DNA of 64,000 nt from Methylomicrobium sp051061015 (GTDB lineage Bacteria; Pseudomonadota; Gammaproteobacteria; Methylococcales; Methylomonadaceae), in contig JBPFEG010000088.1 in NCBI GenBank assembly GCA_051061015.1, forward strand, positions 186,001 through 250,000. Reading direction: 5' to 3'. The first letter of the stretch is position 1; each line of letters opens with the position of its first letter. Of this stretch, positions 1 to 8,685 are shown in pieces. The position numbers and the translations under genes are program-made. The notes under the pieces are model-generated. The model was not told where the DNA came from. It was given only the letters and a program-made list of their open reading frames with translations, and did no database searches.

Positions 1-504
1 CTGCAGAGCTATACAGAAAAAAAACGTTAAATAAGGCATAAGATTGTTATGCGGCTGGTCTCCGCCGGCGGGCGCCAGCGAATTGGGATTCATGCTGACA
101 AGATTAGCATTGGTATTGGTCTGATACAAAGTCCCGCCTACCGAGCTTGCCAGCGTTATTTCTGGTGTTAACGTACCCTGTATGCCGTCTTCTACCGATG
201 CCATCAGCGCATGGCTGTGCGACGGTATTTCAGATTCGAGCAAAGTCACCGTTTCCGAACCGCCTGTTTCGCCTAAATCATGCAGCGAGAGGCCGGGGCC
301 CTGTCCGGGATGCATCGGTGCTCTGCCCTGAAGATCGGGAAGAGCGAAGTTCGACTTACCGTTTCCGCCATAAGTCGTTCCAAGCAAGGAAAATAGGGCG
401 GTGTTCTGGCTTATCGGCATCAGCTGACCGTCACACCATGCCCAGCCTTTGGGCGCAAAGTTGAAAGGAAAGATGCGTATTTCAGCGACAAAAGGGTCGG
501 CCAT
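1..504 (-). CDS. Phage tail collar (Mdp-like) protein, copy 3, C-terminus cut by window edge
   Basis: Reading leftward from an ATG at 504 there is an open frame to base 1 with no stop. It starts MADPFVAEIRIFPFNFAPKG and runs through the family core: GW..C.GQL.PISQN, LF.LLGTTYGG.G, FALPDLQGR. At the edge it reads MPYLTFFFCIALQ, where its two neighbours continue to GIFPSP and stop, so only about five to eight residues are missing. An AGGAGA stands about 6 bases before the ATG. It is the last of three tandem paralogues, 11 bp after the previous one, so co-transcription is likely. The collar domain is known from phage tail fibres and from microcystin-dependent (Mdp) proteins; the role in a non-phage setting is unknown. 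No signal peptide is visible. Confidence 0.88.
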   Translation of the reverse strand, partial: MADPFVAEIRIFPFNFAPKGWAWCDGQLMPISQNTALFSLLGTTYGGNGKSNFALPDLQGRAPMHPGQGPGLSLHDLGETGGSETVTLLESEIPSHSHALMASVEDGIQGTLTPEITLASSVGGTLYQTNTNANLVSMNPNSLAPAGGDQPHNNLMPYLTFFFCIALQ

Positions 505-515
505 GCTTGTTTCTC

Positions 516-1019
516 CTAAGTAGGTGATGGAAAAATGCCAAACAGCGAAATGATGAAGTCAACACAAAGATACGGTTGAAAATTGGTATGCGGCTGGCTG
601 CCGCCGACCGGCGCTATCGCATTTGGCGCCATCGCCGCATTCGCCGTTTCCGGCGCGTAAGGAGTGATGACCGTCGAACTGGCTAATACGCTATTTGCCG
701 GTCCGGCTTGCGAACCATTCACGGCGGAACCCAGCAAAGGGTGGCTATGCGCAGGTATCTGATTGACGGTTAAGGTAATTTCTTCCGCGCCCCCGGTCTC
801 GGCCAAGATAAAGCCGTTACCTTGGTGGATGGGAACCCGTCCTCGCAGGTCGGGCAGCGCAAAGGTGCTCTCGCCGTCGCCGCCATAGGTTGTACCAATC
901 AATTGAAAAAGCGTCTCGTTCTCCGAGATCGGCAGAAGCTGTCCTTCGCAGAACATCCAGCCGGCTGGGGCAAAGTTGCCCGCAAACATTCGTATTTCGC
1001 CAACATAAGGCTGCGCCAT
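516..1019 (-). CDS. Phage tail collar (Mdp-like) protein, copy 2
   Basis: This complete 167-residue protein is almost entirely one tail-collar domain. The conserved stretch lies at about residues 5-60 (EIR.FAGNFAPAGW..CEGQLLPI, LFQLIGTTYGGDG, FALPDLRGRVPIH) and the C-terminus is LFGIFPSPT. The start at 1019 has AGGAG about 6 bases upstream. It sits 9 bp after copy 1 and 11 bp before copy 3, with no phage structural genes around it. No signal peptide or membrane segment is seen, so if the protein reaches the cell surface it must use a route not visible here. The domain assignment is firm; the biological role is not known. Confidence 0.9.
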   Translation of the reverse strand: MAQPYVGEIRMFAGNFAPAGWMFCEGQLLPISENETLFQLIGTTYGGDGESTFALPDLRGRVPIHQGNGFILAETGGAEEITLTVNQIPAHSHPLLGSAVNGSQAGPANSVLASSTVITPYAPETANAAMAPNAIAPVGGSQPHTNFQPYLCVDFIISLFGIFPSPT

Positions 1020-1028
1020 GGAGGTCTC

Positions 1029-1544
1029 CTAGTTTGGGGATGGAAAAATGCCCTGCAGGGCGATGCAAAAATTAAGGGTAAGAAACGGCTGCATATTCAG
1101 ATGCGCCTGGCTGCCGCCGGCATTTACCACACTGCCCGCATTCAGCGCCGCGCCATTCTGTAAGCTTGGGCTATACGCATTACCCGGATCTTGGGCAAGA
1201 ACATGGCCAACGGTTCCAAAGCGGGGATTGACCGAGTTTCCTACCGCGCTTGAAGCGTTTAACACATGCGTATGCTCCGGAAGCTCGGCAATAGTCAATG
1301 TATGCGCTTGTTCGCCGCCCCGCTCTCCCAAAGTGTGCCCGCTTCCGACATGGATCGGAACACGGCCGCGCAAATCGGGTAAGGCGAAGTTTACCCGCCC
1401 GTCGCCGCCGAACGTTGTCCCGAGCAGTGAGAACAATCCTTGATTCTGGTTAATCGGCAAGAGTTGCCCGTTACACAGCGCCCAGCCTTTCGGAGCAAAT
1501 TGAAAGCTCATCAGTCGAATCTCGGATAAGAACGGTTCGGCCAT
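1029..1544 (-). CDS. Phage tail collar (Mdp-like) protein, copy 1
   Basis: The protein of 171 residues starts MAEPFLSEIRLMSFQFAPKG and has the same collar core as the next two genes (GTTFGGDG, FALPDLRGRVPIHVG.G) and the same C-terminal GIFPSPN. The frame stays open further upstream to 1655, but the ATG at 1544 has GAGG about 7 bases before it and matches the starts of the paralogues, so it is preferred. It follows the giant exoprotein gene after a 114-bp gap, which contains a small hairpin (TTGCCG-4-CGGCAA, 1596-1611) without a T run. The triplet could be read from the giant gene's promoter or from its own promoter in that gap. Confidence 0.9.
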   Translation of the reverse strand: MAEPFLSEIRLMSFQFAPKGWALCNGQLLPINQNQGLFSLLGTTFGGDGRVNFALPDLRGRVPIHVGSGHTLGERGGEQAHTLTIAELPEHTHVLNASSAVGNSVNPRFGTVGHVLAQDPGNAYSPSLQNGAALNAGSVVNAGGSQAHLNMQPFLTLNFCIALQGIFPSPN

Positions 1545-1658
1545 TTTATACCTCGTAATTAATATAGTTGTTAGGTTAACTAGCTCTAGGCAAACTTGCC
1601 GCAAACGGCAAACAATACTGCGTAAATAAAAAATCGTGGTAGCTCTGTAGCCCATCCA

Positions 1659-4600
1659 TCATGGTTGCGTGCATGCCCCAGAGTTGAATTGGGGAGTTCC
1701 GCCGATAGCGTATTTTGTGCCCGTAGGATCATTACCGCTATTAGCGTCGTCCAATTCGTTCACGACAGCGGAAGTACTTGGCGCTAACTGACGGACATTA
1801 AAGACTCCGTTGAGCTCTCTCAACCGTACGAACGAACCGTCTCCAGCCTGACCGGCAATATTCGAGAACGAATTGCCGGACATGTCCACACAGATGCTGG
1901 GGAAGTCCGGAGCGGTAGTCTGGTTATCCTGAACGACGACGGCACGACTGCCGTCCATTTCTCTGACCGTGTTATTAGTGATGGTGAGATTGGTAGCTTC
2001 CCCGCCCGTCGCAATACCGGCGAGGCCGATATTGGCGTTGATACCGGGAAACGAAGTGACCTCTTGTACCGTGTTGCCACTAATCAACAGGGTAACCGGA
2101 ACAGCCCCTTCATTTTGAATCCGAATTCCGTTACCTAAATTCGCCCCGGAATTGGCTACGCCTAGTGTCCCGACAATGTTGTTTTGGATGCGCCCGATGA
2201 GCGACTTCGTGAAGGGCGGGTTGGCATCAGCAAAGACGTTTATGCCGTGCGAGCGGTTCCCGGTAACCGTGTTGCCGTTGAAGTCGAAGACCACCTGAGC
2301 GCCGCCAGCGACCGAAGCCTGTGGCCCGACGTTGTTGTTGGTGAATGTAGCACCCGAAATGTTGCAGGTCATAGTCCCGCTGGTTCCAGAATGGTCGCAC
2401 TGAACACCCGTGGCAGTGGAAGGGGCATTTCCGGTGAAAGTACCGCTCGTCAAGGTCAGTTTCATGTTCGCAGATCCGCCTCCCGCCCCCAGGAAGTTGA
2501 AGAGGTTTCCGATGACCCCAGAAGCGCCGGTGCTCGAGATGGCGTTGCTTGACATCTGCAGATCGGTGAGCGTGGCCGTCGAATTCGTGATCTGGAGCTG
2601 GAACTCGTGATTGTTGCTGATGGTCGAATTCGTGATACGGGTTGGACGTGCGCCAGCCGCTGCCGATCCGGTCAGGTTCGCCAAGTCGATCCCGGAATCA
2701 TCGTCCGCGGCGCTATCACCATTGTCGGTAATGCTGACCTGATCCAGATCGAAACCATTAACCGTGGTTCCGCCAATACCGTTACCCAAGTTGCTGGTGA
2801 TATTCATCCCGTCGATAGTAAAACGCTCGGTACTATTCAAGCTGATGCCGTCGCCTGCTGTATCGCGAATGGTGCCTCCGCTGCCAGCACTACCGGTACC
2901 CGTGACAGTAAGGCCGCCGTTTGAACCGGTATTGTTCAGGATGATGCCATTGGCGGGATTGAAGTCGTCGCCATCGACATTAATACTCCTAAAAGTCAGA
3001 CCGCTCGCGCCGATCGTGGTATTGGCGACATTGAGCGCCGTGCCGGTCGTGGTGGTAATGCTGTTGGTTCCCGTTACGTTGACCGTGCCGCCGCCGGTCG
3101 CCGCGAAGGCCGGGTTTGCGCCGGTGGACAGCGCCAAGCCGCCGGTGAAATTGATCGTCGCGCCGGCATTGCTAGTCAGTGCGATACCCAGAGGCAACGT
3201 CGGACCTGTGTTGGCGGTGATGGCACCACTGAACGTAACGGTGCCACCCGTCTTGCTTGCCACCGCTACGGGACGCTGGGCGGTGTTGGCCATCGCAATC
3301 GTGCCGCCGTAGCTGATCGTACCTGTGCCGCCATTGATGTTGAACGCTGTGCCCGTGGCCCCGGACAACGCGCCCGAGCCGAAGTTGCTGGTTCCTGCAA
3401 TGCCGGTCAGATTGATGTTGTTGGCTCCCCCGGTCGAGGTAATGCCGGAGAACGTGGCGTTGAGCGTTCCGCCGGCCAGATTCAACGCGCGACCATTGGT
3501 GTTGATTGCAACATCCGATACCGTCAATGTGTCAAAGGCGCCAGAAGCCATATTAATGCCTGTGCCGGATGCAGTAACATTGCCGATCGTAAAACCGCGG
3601 AGCGTATTGCTTGCCCCCTGGCTGATGCGGATTGCATCCGTGGCACTGGTAATGCTAACGATTGTGCCGTTGGCGCTATTAGATACAGGCAAGGCCGCGC
3701 TGTTTGGAGCGAGCGTAATGCCGGCCATCGTCGCCAGTTCGGCGGTCGCATCCTGCCCGAGCAATTTTTGGTTGTTCAGCAGCGTCACCGGCCCGATATA
3801 GGCCGAAGCACTCTCGTACAGGAAAATATTATCGCTGGTAGCCGGATGATTACCGGTACCGTCGTTGACGGCCTGGAACGCTGTCAGCGTGTTGAACGGG
3901 CTGCTCAACCGCCCGTCGCCTCCGCCAGCGGCCGTGTTATCGATGAACCAGACCATGCCGCTAACGGTAAAATTGACCGTCGCCGATGTACAAACGCTGG
4001 CAGGTAAACCCACGCCGCTGTCACAGACCTTATACGTAAAGCTATCTGCGCCTTCGTAGCCCGCCGGCGGATTATAAGTGAAAGCACCGGTATTGGTGTC
4101 TACCGTAACGTTGCCGCCTTGCGCGGAAGCATAGGAAGCGTTCTCGACTGTGAACGGCGATGCGCCGGCTCCGTCCGCTGGATCGCTGACGGTCGTGAGC
4201 AAGCCAGGCGCAGACACCGAAACCGATACGTTGCCGGTTGCAGTAAAGGGTCCTGGGGCCGTCACCTGCGGCGGATCGTTGACGGCGTTCACCGTGATCG
4301 TGAAATTCACCGTATTCGAAGTATCGTCGCCGCCGTTCGAGGTGCCGCCGTCATCCTGGGCGTGCAACGAAATTTGCGCAACGCCATTCATGTTCGGAGC
4401 CGGCGTAAAGGTCAGGGTGCCATTGGAAGCTACCGCCGGTCCGACTGAAAAGAGCGCCGGATTGTCGTTGCCGTCGATCACGAAGCCGACCGTCTGTCCG
4501 TTCTCGCCCGGACCTGCCGAGATGGCGGTGGCCCATCCGTTTACTGTCACTGCACCAGCGTCTTCATTGACTTCGGGATTACTGCCTACGGTGAATGAAG

Positions 4601-7600
4601 GCGCATCATTCACCGAGTCGACGGTGATAGTAAAGGTCTGCGTTGTCGAAGTATTGACTCCGCCGTTACTGGTGCCGCCGTTATCCTGAACGACTACTTC
4701 AAAAGTCGAAGTGCCGCTGACGTTTCCTGCCGGTGTATAGGTCAGGGTGCCGTCCGCTGCCACCGCCGGAGGCGTGCTGAACAATCCCGGATTGGAGACA
4801 TTGTTTACAGTGTAGCTGACCACGGTTTGACCGGACTCTTCGGTCGTCCCCGCGTTAAACGTCGCCCAATTGTTGACTGTCTGCGGCCCCGCATCCTCCA
4901 AAACAGCCGGAGGATTGGCGGCGGTCAGGCTTGGCGCGTCGTTGACGCTGACTACCGTCAAGGTCGTGGTTACCATATTGCTGTCGATCGAACCGTCGTT
5001 TACCTTGAAATCGATACTGCGTGCGGTCGGGTCGGGGTTTTGGGAGCCGTTGCTGTAAGTCACGCTCCGCAGCACCTGCTGATAGTGGGCTACCGTGTCG
5101 GTTCCTGTCAGCGTCAACGTCGGGGCGCTGTAGGAAGCCGTAATCGAGGTGCCCGTCGTGTCTGCCGCAAGCGTCTCGTTGCCGGTATTCAGGAGATTGG
5201 CGATCGTGACGGCAGCCGATTCCAGATCGGTGTCGTTGGCATCCGTCACGGTGAGGCCGCTGTCCAGCACGACGGCGCCGCCATCCTCCGTGAAGGAGGG
5301 GCTCGTCCCGCTCGCCGTCAACTCAGGCGGGTCATTGGGCGAAATAGTAATGGTGGCGTCGGCGTCAATGCTCGTCGCACCATCGCCATCCGTCAGCACG
5401 AAACGCGCAGTCCGATTGTTGATATCCGGCGACACCACATTATTGTTGCGGTAGGTAATATTGCGCAGCAGCGCGCTCACCACGCCGGCGTCGGCGTTGG
5501 CGTTGAAAGTGACGACGAGATCCACACCTTCGGTACCGCCGGCGAAACTGCCGATGACTACGCCCTCATATTTGACATTTACGCCGTCGCTCCCCATCTG
5601 GCCGGCGGCATCGCCTTGATTGCGAATACCGAGTTCGTCTTCCGCCGCCACTCCGTTAACCAAGGAGATGGTGAGAGTGCCGGTATCGAAATCAGTCGAA
5701 TCAACGTCCGAAGCACCGGCGTTGTCGCCTTGGTCGATCACGCGCGCCGGTTCGTTTTGGGAATAGGCCAGCGTGTCACCTGCCAGATCGGTAATCACCG
5801 GCGCATCGTTGACGGCGGTGACCGTCACTGTCAGGTTGAAACTGTTGGAGTTGTTCGTGCCGTCATTGACCACGACCGGCACGGTCAGGCTGCCGGTATA
5901 ATTAGCCGCCGGGGTGATCGTATTGCCGACGCGGGTGTAATTAGCGCCATCGCCGACCGTCAGCGTGAAGCCGGCCGGATAGGCATTGTCCGGGTCGGTC
6001 ACCACCAGATCAGCCAGCGCGATCTCGCGAGGAGTATCTTCTGATAGCGACAAGTTTACATCGCTCTGGCCGGTGATCACCGGCGTATCGTTGACGGCGG
6101 TGACATGAATCGTGCTGGTGACACCGTTGCTGTCCGCAGCGCCGTCATTCACAGTCCAGGTCACAGCCCGGTCGGTGGTATTCGGCTTATCAGAGACATT
6201 CAGATACTTGACACTGCGTAATGCCGCTTGATAATTCGCCCGCGTTGCGCTGCCGGTTAATGTCAAAACGCCCGCACCCGAATCGTAGATGCCGGTGATG
6301 CCGTTTTGAGCGGAGAATTCCAGCACATCTTGACCGCTTTGGAAATTGCCGCTTATCAAGACTGTCGCCCCGGACAGATTCGCGCTATCCACGTCAGCGA
6401 CTATGAGGCCCGGATCGACTGCGGTCGCCGGATCGTTTTCGCTATAGTTCAGAATACCACCCGCCGTCATGGACGGGGCGTCGTTAGCATCGGTGACCGC
6501 CACGCTCAGCGTTTTCTCAAACGTCCGACTGCCGCTATCAGTGCTGCGCACCCGGATACTGTAACTGTTCTTGGTCTCGAAATCGAAAACCGCGGCTGCC
6601 TTCAATTGAGATCCACTGATCTGGAACGCCGCATTATCCGTATCGCCGGCGCCGGCGATCAGCGTATAGGTATGCGTATCTCCTGCATCGAAATCGGTTG
6701 AGGCCAAATCGCCGACCACCGTGCCTGACGGTTTATTTTCGGCTATGGTGTCCGGCGCCAGGGTAATGGCGGTGGGTGCATCAGTGCCGTTGCCGACGGT
6801 GATCGTCAACGATTTTTCGAAGGGCAAGCCGCCGTTATCGGTGCTGCGCACCCGGATGCTGTAACTGTTTTTGGTCTCAAAATCCAAAACCGCCGCTGTC
6901 TTCAGCTCATTGCCGACAATCTCGAAGGCTGCGTTATCTGTATCACCGTCCCCTGTCACCAGTGTATAGGCATGCGTATCGCCGCTATCGGGATCGATCG
7001 TGGTAAAACTACCGACTACGGTGCCAAGCGCCTGGTTTTCATTAACGCTTGCCGAACTTAATTCGAGATTAGTCGGTGCATCGTTGGCATCCTGGACCGT
7101 AATCGTAAACTGTTTTTCAAAAAAACGGCCGTCGCTAACGTCACTGTGCACCCGAATACTATAGCTGGACTTCGCTTCGAAATCGAAAGAAGCAGTGGTC
7201 TGCAGTTGATTGCCGCTGATCTGGAATAAAGCGTTATCCGTATCTCCCGCCCCGGCTGCCAAGGTGTAATTGATAGTATCTGCGGCGTCCGTATTGGAGG
7301 TTGCAAATGTCCCCACTGCTGTAGCGGCAGGTTTATTTTCGGCCACCGTGGACGGGCTCAAGGCGACATCGATCGATAATACGATCTGAATGTCCTGCAA
7401 TTTCTCCAGCACTAACCCGACATCGGAGCCATTAAAAATCACCTGCGGATTACTGCAGGCCTGGACCGGCAACGACACTATCGGCATGGAGGGAAAATCG
7501 CACCGCAGAATATCTTCGTTACGGCCTGTGGCGCCGCCGACATTGAAATTCCCCCGCGTTGTCAAATAAAGGAATTCACCACCAAGATTGACTCCGTCGA

Positions 7601-8261
7601 TATCCTCCGCCACACGGTTCAAGCCTGCCTTGCGGCCGTCGAACAATAACTCAAAGTACCCACTTGTTTCGGGGCCGGTATTACCGATAAATCTGACGAG
7701 ATCCTGCCTATACACCTGGAAAAATTGCCCCTGGGCTTGAGGCAATTTATTTTTTCCGTTAAGACTGAAAACTAGACGTCCTTCCTGATCCAATGTCAAC
7801 GCATCAATATTCCGTTTAACTCCTACATCAGATCCGTCGAAAAACAGCTCAAATGTACCTTTCGTGTCGCCATCACCAGGCGACGATTCCGGATCCCAGT
7901 TGAACCTTACGATATCCGAACCATGAACTCTGATTTTCTCTCCACCGATATTCAGCTTCGCAGCCCCCACCAGCGACAACAGCACATAATCCTCGGCAAC
8001 GTAAAAACCATCAATTCTTTCTTCGGCTAAACCCACATCCGAACCGTCGAACAAGATTGACCATTCATTTTTCACGGAATCAAACTGGAGAATATCTTCG
8101 TTTTTGAATTCCAAACTGCCGACCTTACCGCCAGTTTTGGTCGCCACGTAAATTTTATCGGCCATCAACGGCGAGGCGGCCAGTAAGGCGACCAAACCTG
8201 AAAGAACTCTTTTGCGTATCGAGGCGGTTCTTTTATCGCTTGGTTTGGGAAAATTCGACAT
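1659..8261 (-). CDS. Giant secreted cadherin-repeat / beta-helix protein (2200 aa)
   Basis: Residues 1-35 form a Sec-type signal peptide with a basic start, the hydrophobic stretch SGLVALLAASPLMA and a likely cleavage after MA. Residues 36-290 hold four copies of a roughly 68-residue unit marked by FDGSDVGL-type octapeptides at 71, 141, 207 and 276. Residues 298-596 are three cadherin-like repeats of exactly 100 residues, each with a FDFE.K.SYSIRV motif and ending in DAP. About 597-1435 continues with further Ig/cadherin-like repeats rich in NDAP and D.D motifs, which suggests calcium binding. From residue 1436 (MVWFID) to the end is an Asn/Thr/Gly-rich right-handed parallel beta-helix. No outer-membrane anchor, autotransporter barrel or sorting motif is visible. 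The architecture fits an adhesin or matrix protein. The three collar genes follow in the same direction. Confidence 0.85.
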   Translation of the reverse strand: MSNFPKPSDKRTASIRKRVLSGLVALLAASPLMADKIYVATKTGGKVGSLEFKNEDILQFDSVKNEWSILFDGSDVGLAEERIDGFYVAEDYVLLSLVGAAKLNIGGEKIRVHGSDIVRFNWDPESSPGDGDTKGTFELFFDGSDVGVKRNIDALTLDQEGRLVFSLNGKNKLPQAQGQFFQVYRQDLVRFIGNTGPETSGYFELLFDGRKAGLNRVAEDIDGVNLGGEFLYLTTRGNFNVGGATGRNEDILRCDFPSMPIVSLPVQACSNPQVIFNGSDVGLVLEKLQDIQIVLSIDVALSPSTVAENKPAATAVGTFATSNTDAADTINYTLAAGAGDTDNALFQISGNQLQTTASFDFEAKSSYSIRVHSDVSDGRFFEKQFTITVQDANDAPTNLELSSASVNENQALGTVVGSFTTIDPDSGDTHAYTLVTGDGDTDNAAFEIVGNELKTAAVLDFETKNSYSIRVRSTDNGGLPFEKSLTITVGNGTDAPTAITLAPDTIAENKPSGTVVGDLASTDFDAGDTHTYTLIAGAGDTDNAAFQISGSQLKAAAVFDFETKNSYSIRVRSTDSGSRTFEKTLSVAVTDANDAPSMTAGGILNYSENDPATAVDPGLIVADVDSANLSGATVLISGNFQSGQDVLEFSAQNGITGIYDSGAGVLTLTGSATRANYQAALRSVKYLNVSDKPNTTDRAVTWTVNDGAADSNGVTSTIHVTAVNDTPVITGQSDVNLSLSEDTPREIALADLVVTDPDNAYPAGFTLTVGDGANYTRVGNTITPAANYTGSLTVPVVVNDGTNNSNSFNLTVTVTAVNDAPVITDLAGDTLAYSQNEPARVIDQGDNAGASDVDSTDFDTGTLTISLVNGVAAEDELGIRNQGDAAGQMGSDGVNVKYEGVVIGSFAGGTEGVDLVVTFNANADAGVVSALLRNITYRNNNVVSPDINNRTARFVLTDGDGATSIDADATITISPNDPPELTASGTSPSFTEDGGAVVLDSGLTVTDANDTDLESAAVTIANLLNTGNETLAADTTGTSITASYSAPTLTLTGTDTVAHYQQVLRSVTYSNGSQNPDPTARSIDFKVNDGSIDSNMVTTTLTVVSVNDAPSLTAANPPAVLEDAGPQTVNNWATFNAGTTEESGQTVVSYTVNNVSNPGLFSTPPAVAADGTLTYTPAGNVSGTSTFEVVVQDNGGTSNGGVNTSTTQTFTITVDSVNDAPSFTVGSNPEVNEDAGAVTVNGWATAISAGPGENGQTVGFVIDGNDNPALFSVGPAVASNGTLTFTPAPNMNGVAQISLHAQDDGGTSNGGDDTSNTVNFTITVNAVNDPPQVTAPGPFTATGNVSVSVSAPGLLTTVSDPADGAGASPFTVENASYASAQGGNVTVDTNTGAFTYNPPAGYEGADSFTYKVCDSGVGLPASVCTSATVNFTVSGMVWFIDNTAAGGGDGRLSSPFNTLTAFQAVNDGTGNHPATSDNIFLYESASAYIGPVTLLNNQKLLGQDATAELATMAGITLAPNSAALPVSNSANGTIVSITSATDAIRISQGASNTLRGFTIGNVTASGTGINMASGAFDTLTVSDVAINTNGRALNLAGGTLNATFSGITSTGGANNINLTGIAGTSNFGSGALSGATGTAFNINGGTGTISYGGTIAMANTAQRPVAVASKTGGTVTFSGAITANTGPTLPLGIALTSNAGATINFTGGLALSTGANPAFAATGGGTVNVTGTNSITTTTGTALNVANTTIGASGLTFRSINVDGDDFNPANGIILNNTGSNGGLTVTGTGSAGSGGTIRDTAGDGISLNSTERFTIDGMNITSNLGNGIGGTTVNGFDLDQVSITDNGDSAADDDSGIDLANLTGSAAAGARPTRITNSTISNNHEFQLQITNSTATLTDLQMSSNAISSTGASGVIGNLFNFLGAGGGSANMKLTLTSGTFTGNAPSTATGVQCDHSGTSGTMTCNISGATFTNNNVGPQASVAGGAQVVFDFNGNTVTGNRSHGINVFADANPPFTKSLIGRIQNNIVGTLGVANSGANLGNGIRIQNEGAVPVTLLISGNTVQEVTSFPGINANIGLAGIATGGEATNLTITNNTVREMDGSRAVVVQDNQTTAPDFPSICVDMSGNSFSNIAGQAGDGSFVRLRELNGVFNVRQLAPSTSAVVNELDDANSGNDPTGTKYAIGGTPQFNSGACTQP
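6474..7370 (-). repeat. Three tandem cadherin repeats of exactly 100 codons
   Basis: Residues 298-397, 398-497 and 498-596 line up without a gap. The motif at 359-371 recurs at 459-471 and 559-571. The DNA near 6541-6605 and 6841-6905 is nearly identical at a 300-bp offset, with a more diverged third copy near 7141. This points to recent segmental duplication of at least the last two units. Confidence 0.8.
7413..8051 (-). repeat. Four FDGSDVGL-type repeat units in the giant protein
   Basis: The encoded octapeptides FDGSDVGL, FDGSDVGV, FDGRKAGL and FNGSDVGL recur every 66-70 residues (residues 71-283), each followed by an acidic/hydrophobic stretch of the type ..IDG/DA.....LLS. This is a regular unit, probably beta-rich. 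I cannot assign it to a named family. Confidence 0.7.
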
Positions 8262-8685
8262 GATCTTATGAGGTCAGCTAGAAAGTTGATAAACGAATTT
8301 AGGAGAGCAAAGGAATAAAGATTAATCTATTTTATAAAATGCGTGAAAACCAACGGTTATACCGGCTTTTATCTACGGAAAAAGAGAGCAGACAGAGGCT
8401 TGGCAAAAACTTTATCTCCCCAGATAAAGCCGTGGTCTCAGAAACTGAAATCTACCTGACTGCCTCTATCGCCAACTCTAACGATAAAAATAAAGACCTG
8501 AATTTATCAATAGCCTTTACTCATTATCAAACTCTACAGTATAGAGCAATCTTCGGATTGCACAACATTTCTTCGTTTTCGGTTCAGATGGTTGAGAGGT
8601 TGCGTTTCCGAGCCGTTGCCCGGTTTGAATTTAGCCCCCTTTTGATCGTATAGTATGGGGCTAACCAGAAACACGGAACTACTTG
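8262..8685. other. Divergent intergenic region between the giant gene and uvrA
   Basis: These 424 bases separate two divergent genes and must hold both promoters. The part near the giant gene (8262-8560) is visibly AT-richer than its surroundings. A short palindrome, CTCTA-5-TAGAG, lies at 8532-8546. I see no LexA-type CTGT-N8-ACAG box in front of uvrA. An open frame on the plus strand (8339-8653) has no recognisable product and is not called. Confidence 0.6.
8625..8654 (+). promoter_or_regulatory. Candidate sigma-70 promoter of uvrA
   Basis: TTGAAT (8625-8630) and TATAGT (8649-8654) are separated by 18 bases. This would place the transcript start about 25 bases before the uvrA ATG. Confidence 0.4.

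Noticed and set aside
1..1544. Remnant prophage, based on tail-collar domains
   Set aside because: No terminase, portal, capsid, lysis or integrase gene is in view, and all three genes look intact; a phage origin of the domain remains possible, but a prophage is not shown.
1545..1655. N-terminal extension of the first collar gene
   Set aside because: The extra 37 residues are not seen in the paralogues, and the internal ATG at 1544 has a good ribosome binding site.
4827..6044. 405-codon open frame on the plus strand inside the giant gene
   Set aside because: Arg/His/Gly-rich composition and no domain; it is an antisense shadow of the repeat-rich gene.
8532..8546. CTCTA-5-TAGAG palindrome as an SOS box for uvrA
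   Set aside because: It does not match the CTGT-N8-ACAG pattern of gammaproteobacterial LexA sites and lies about 140 bp from the gene.
8339..8653. 104-codon open frame between the giant gene and uvrA
   Set aside because: No ribosome binding site and no recognisable product; it covers the candidate uvrA promoter and lies in an AT-rich regulatory gap.
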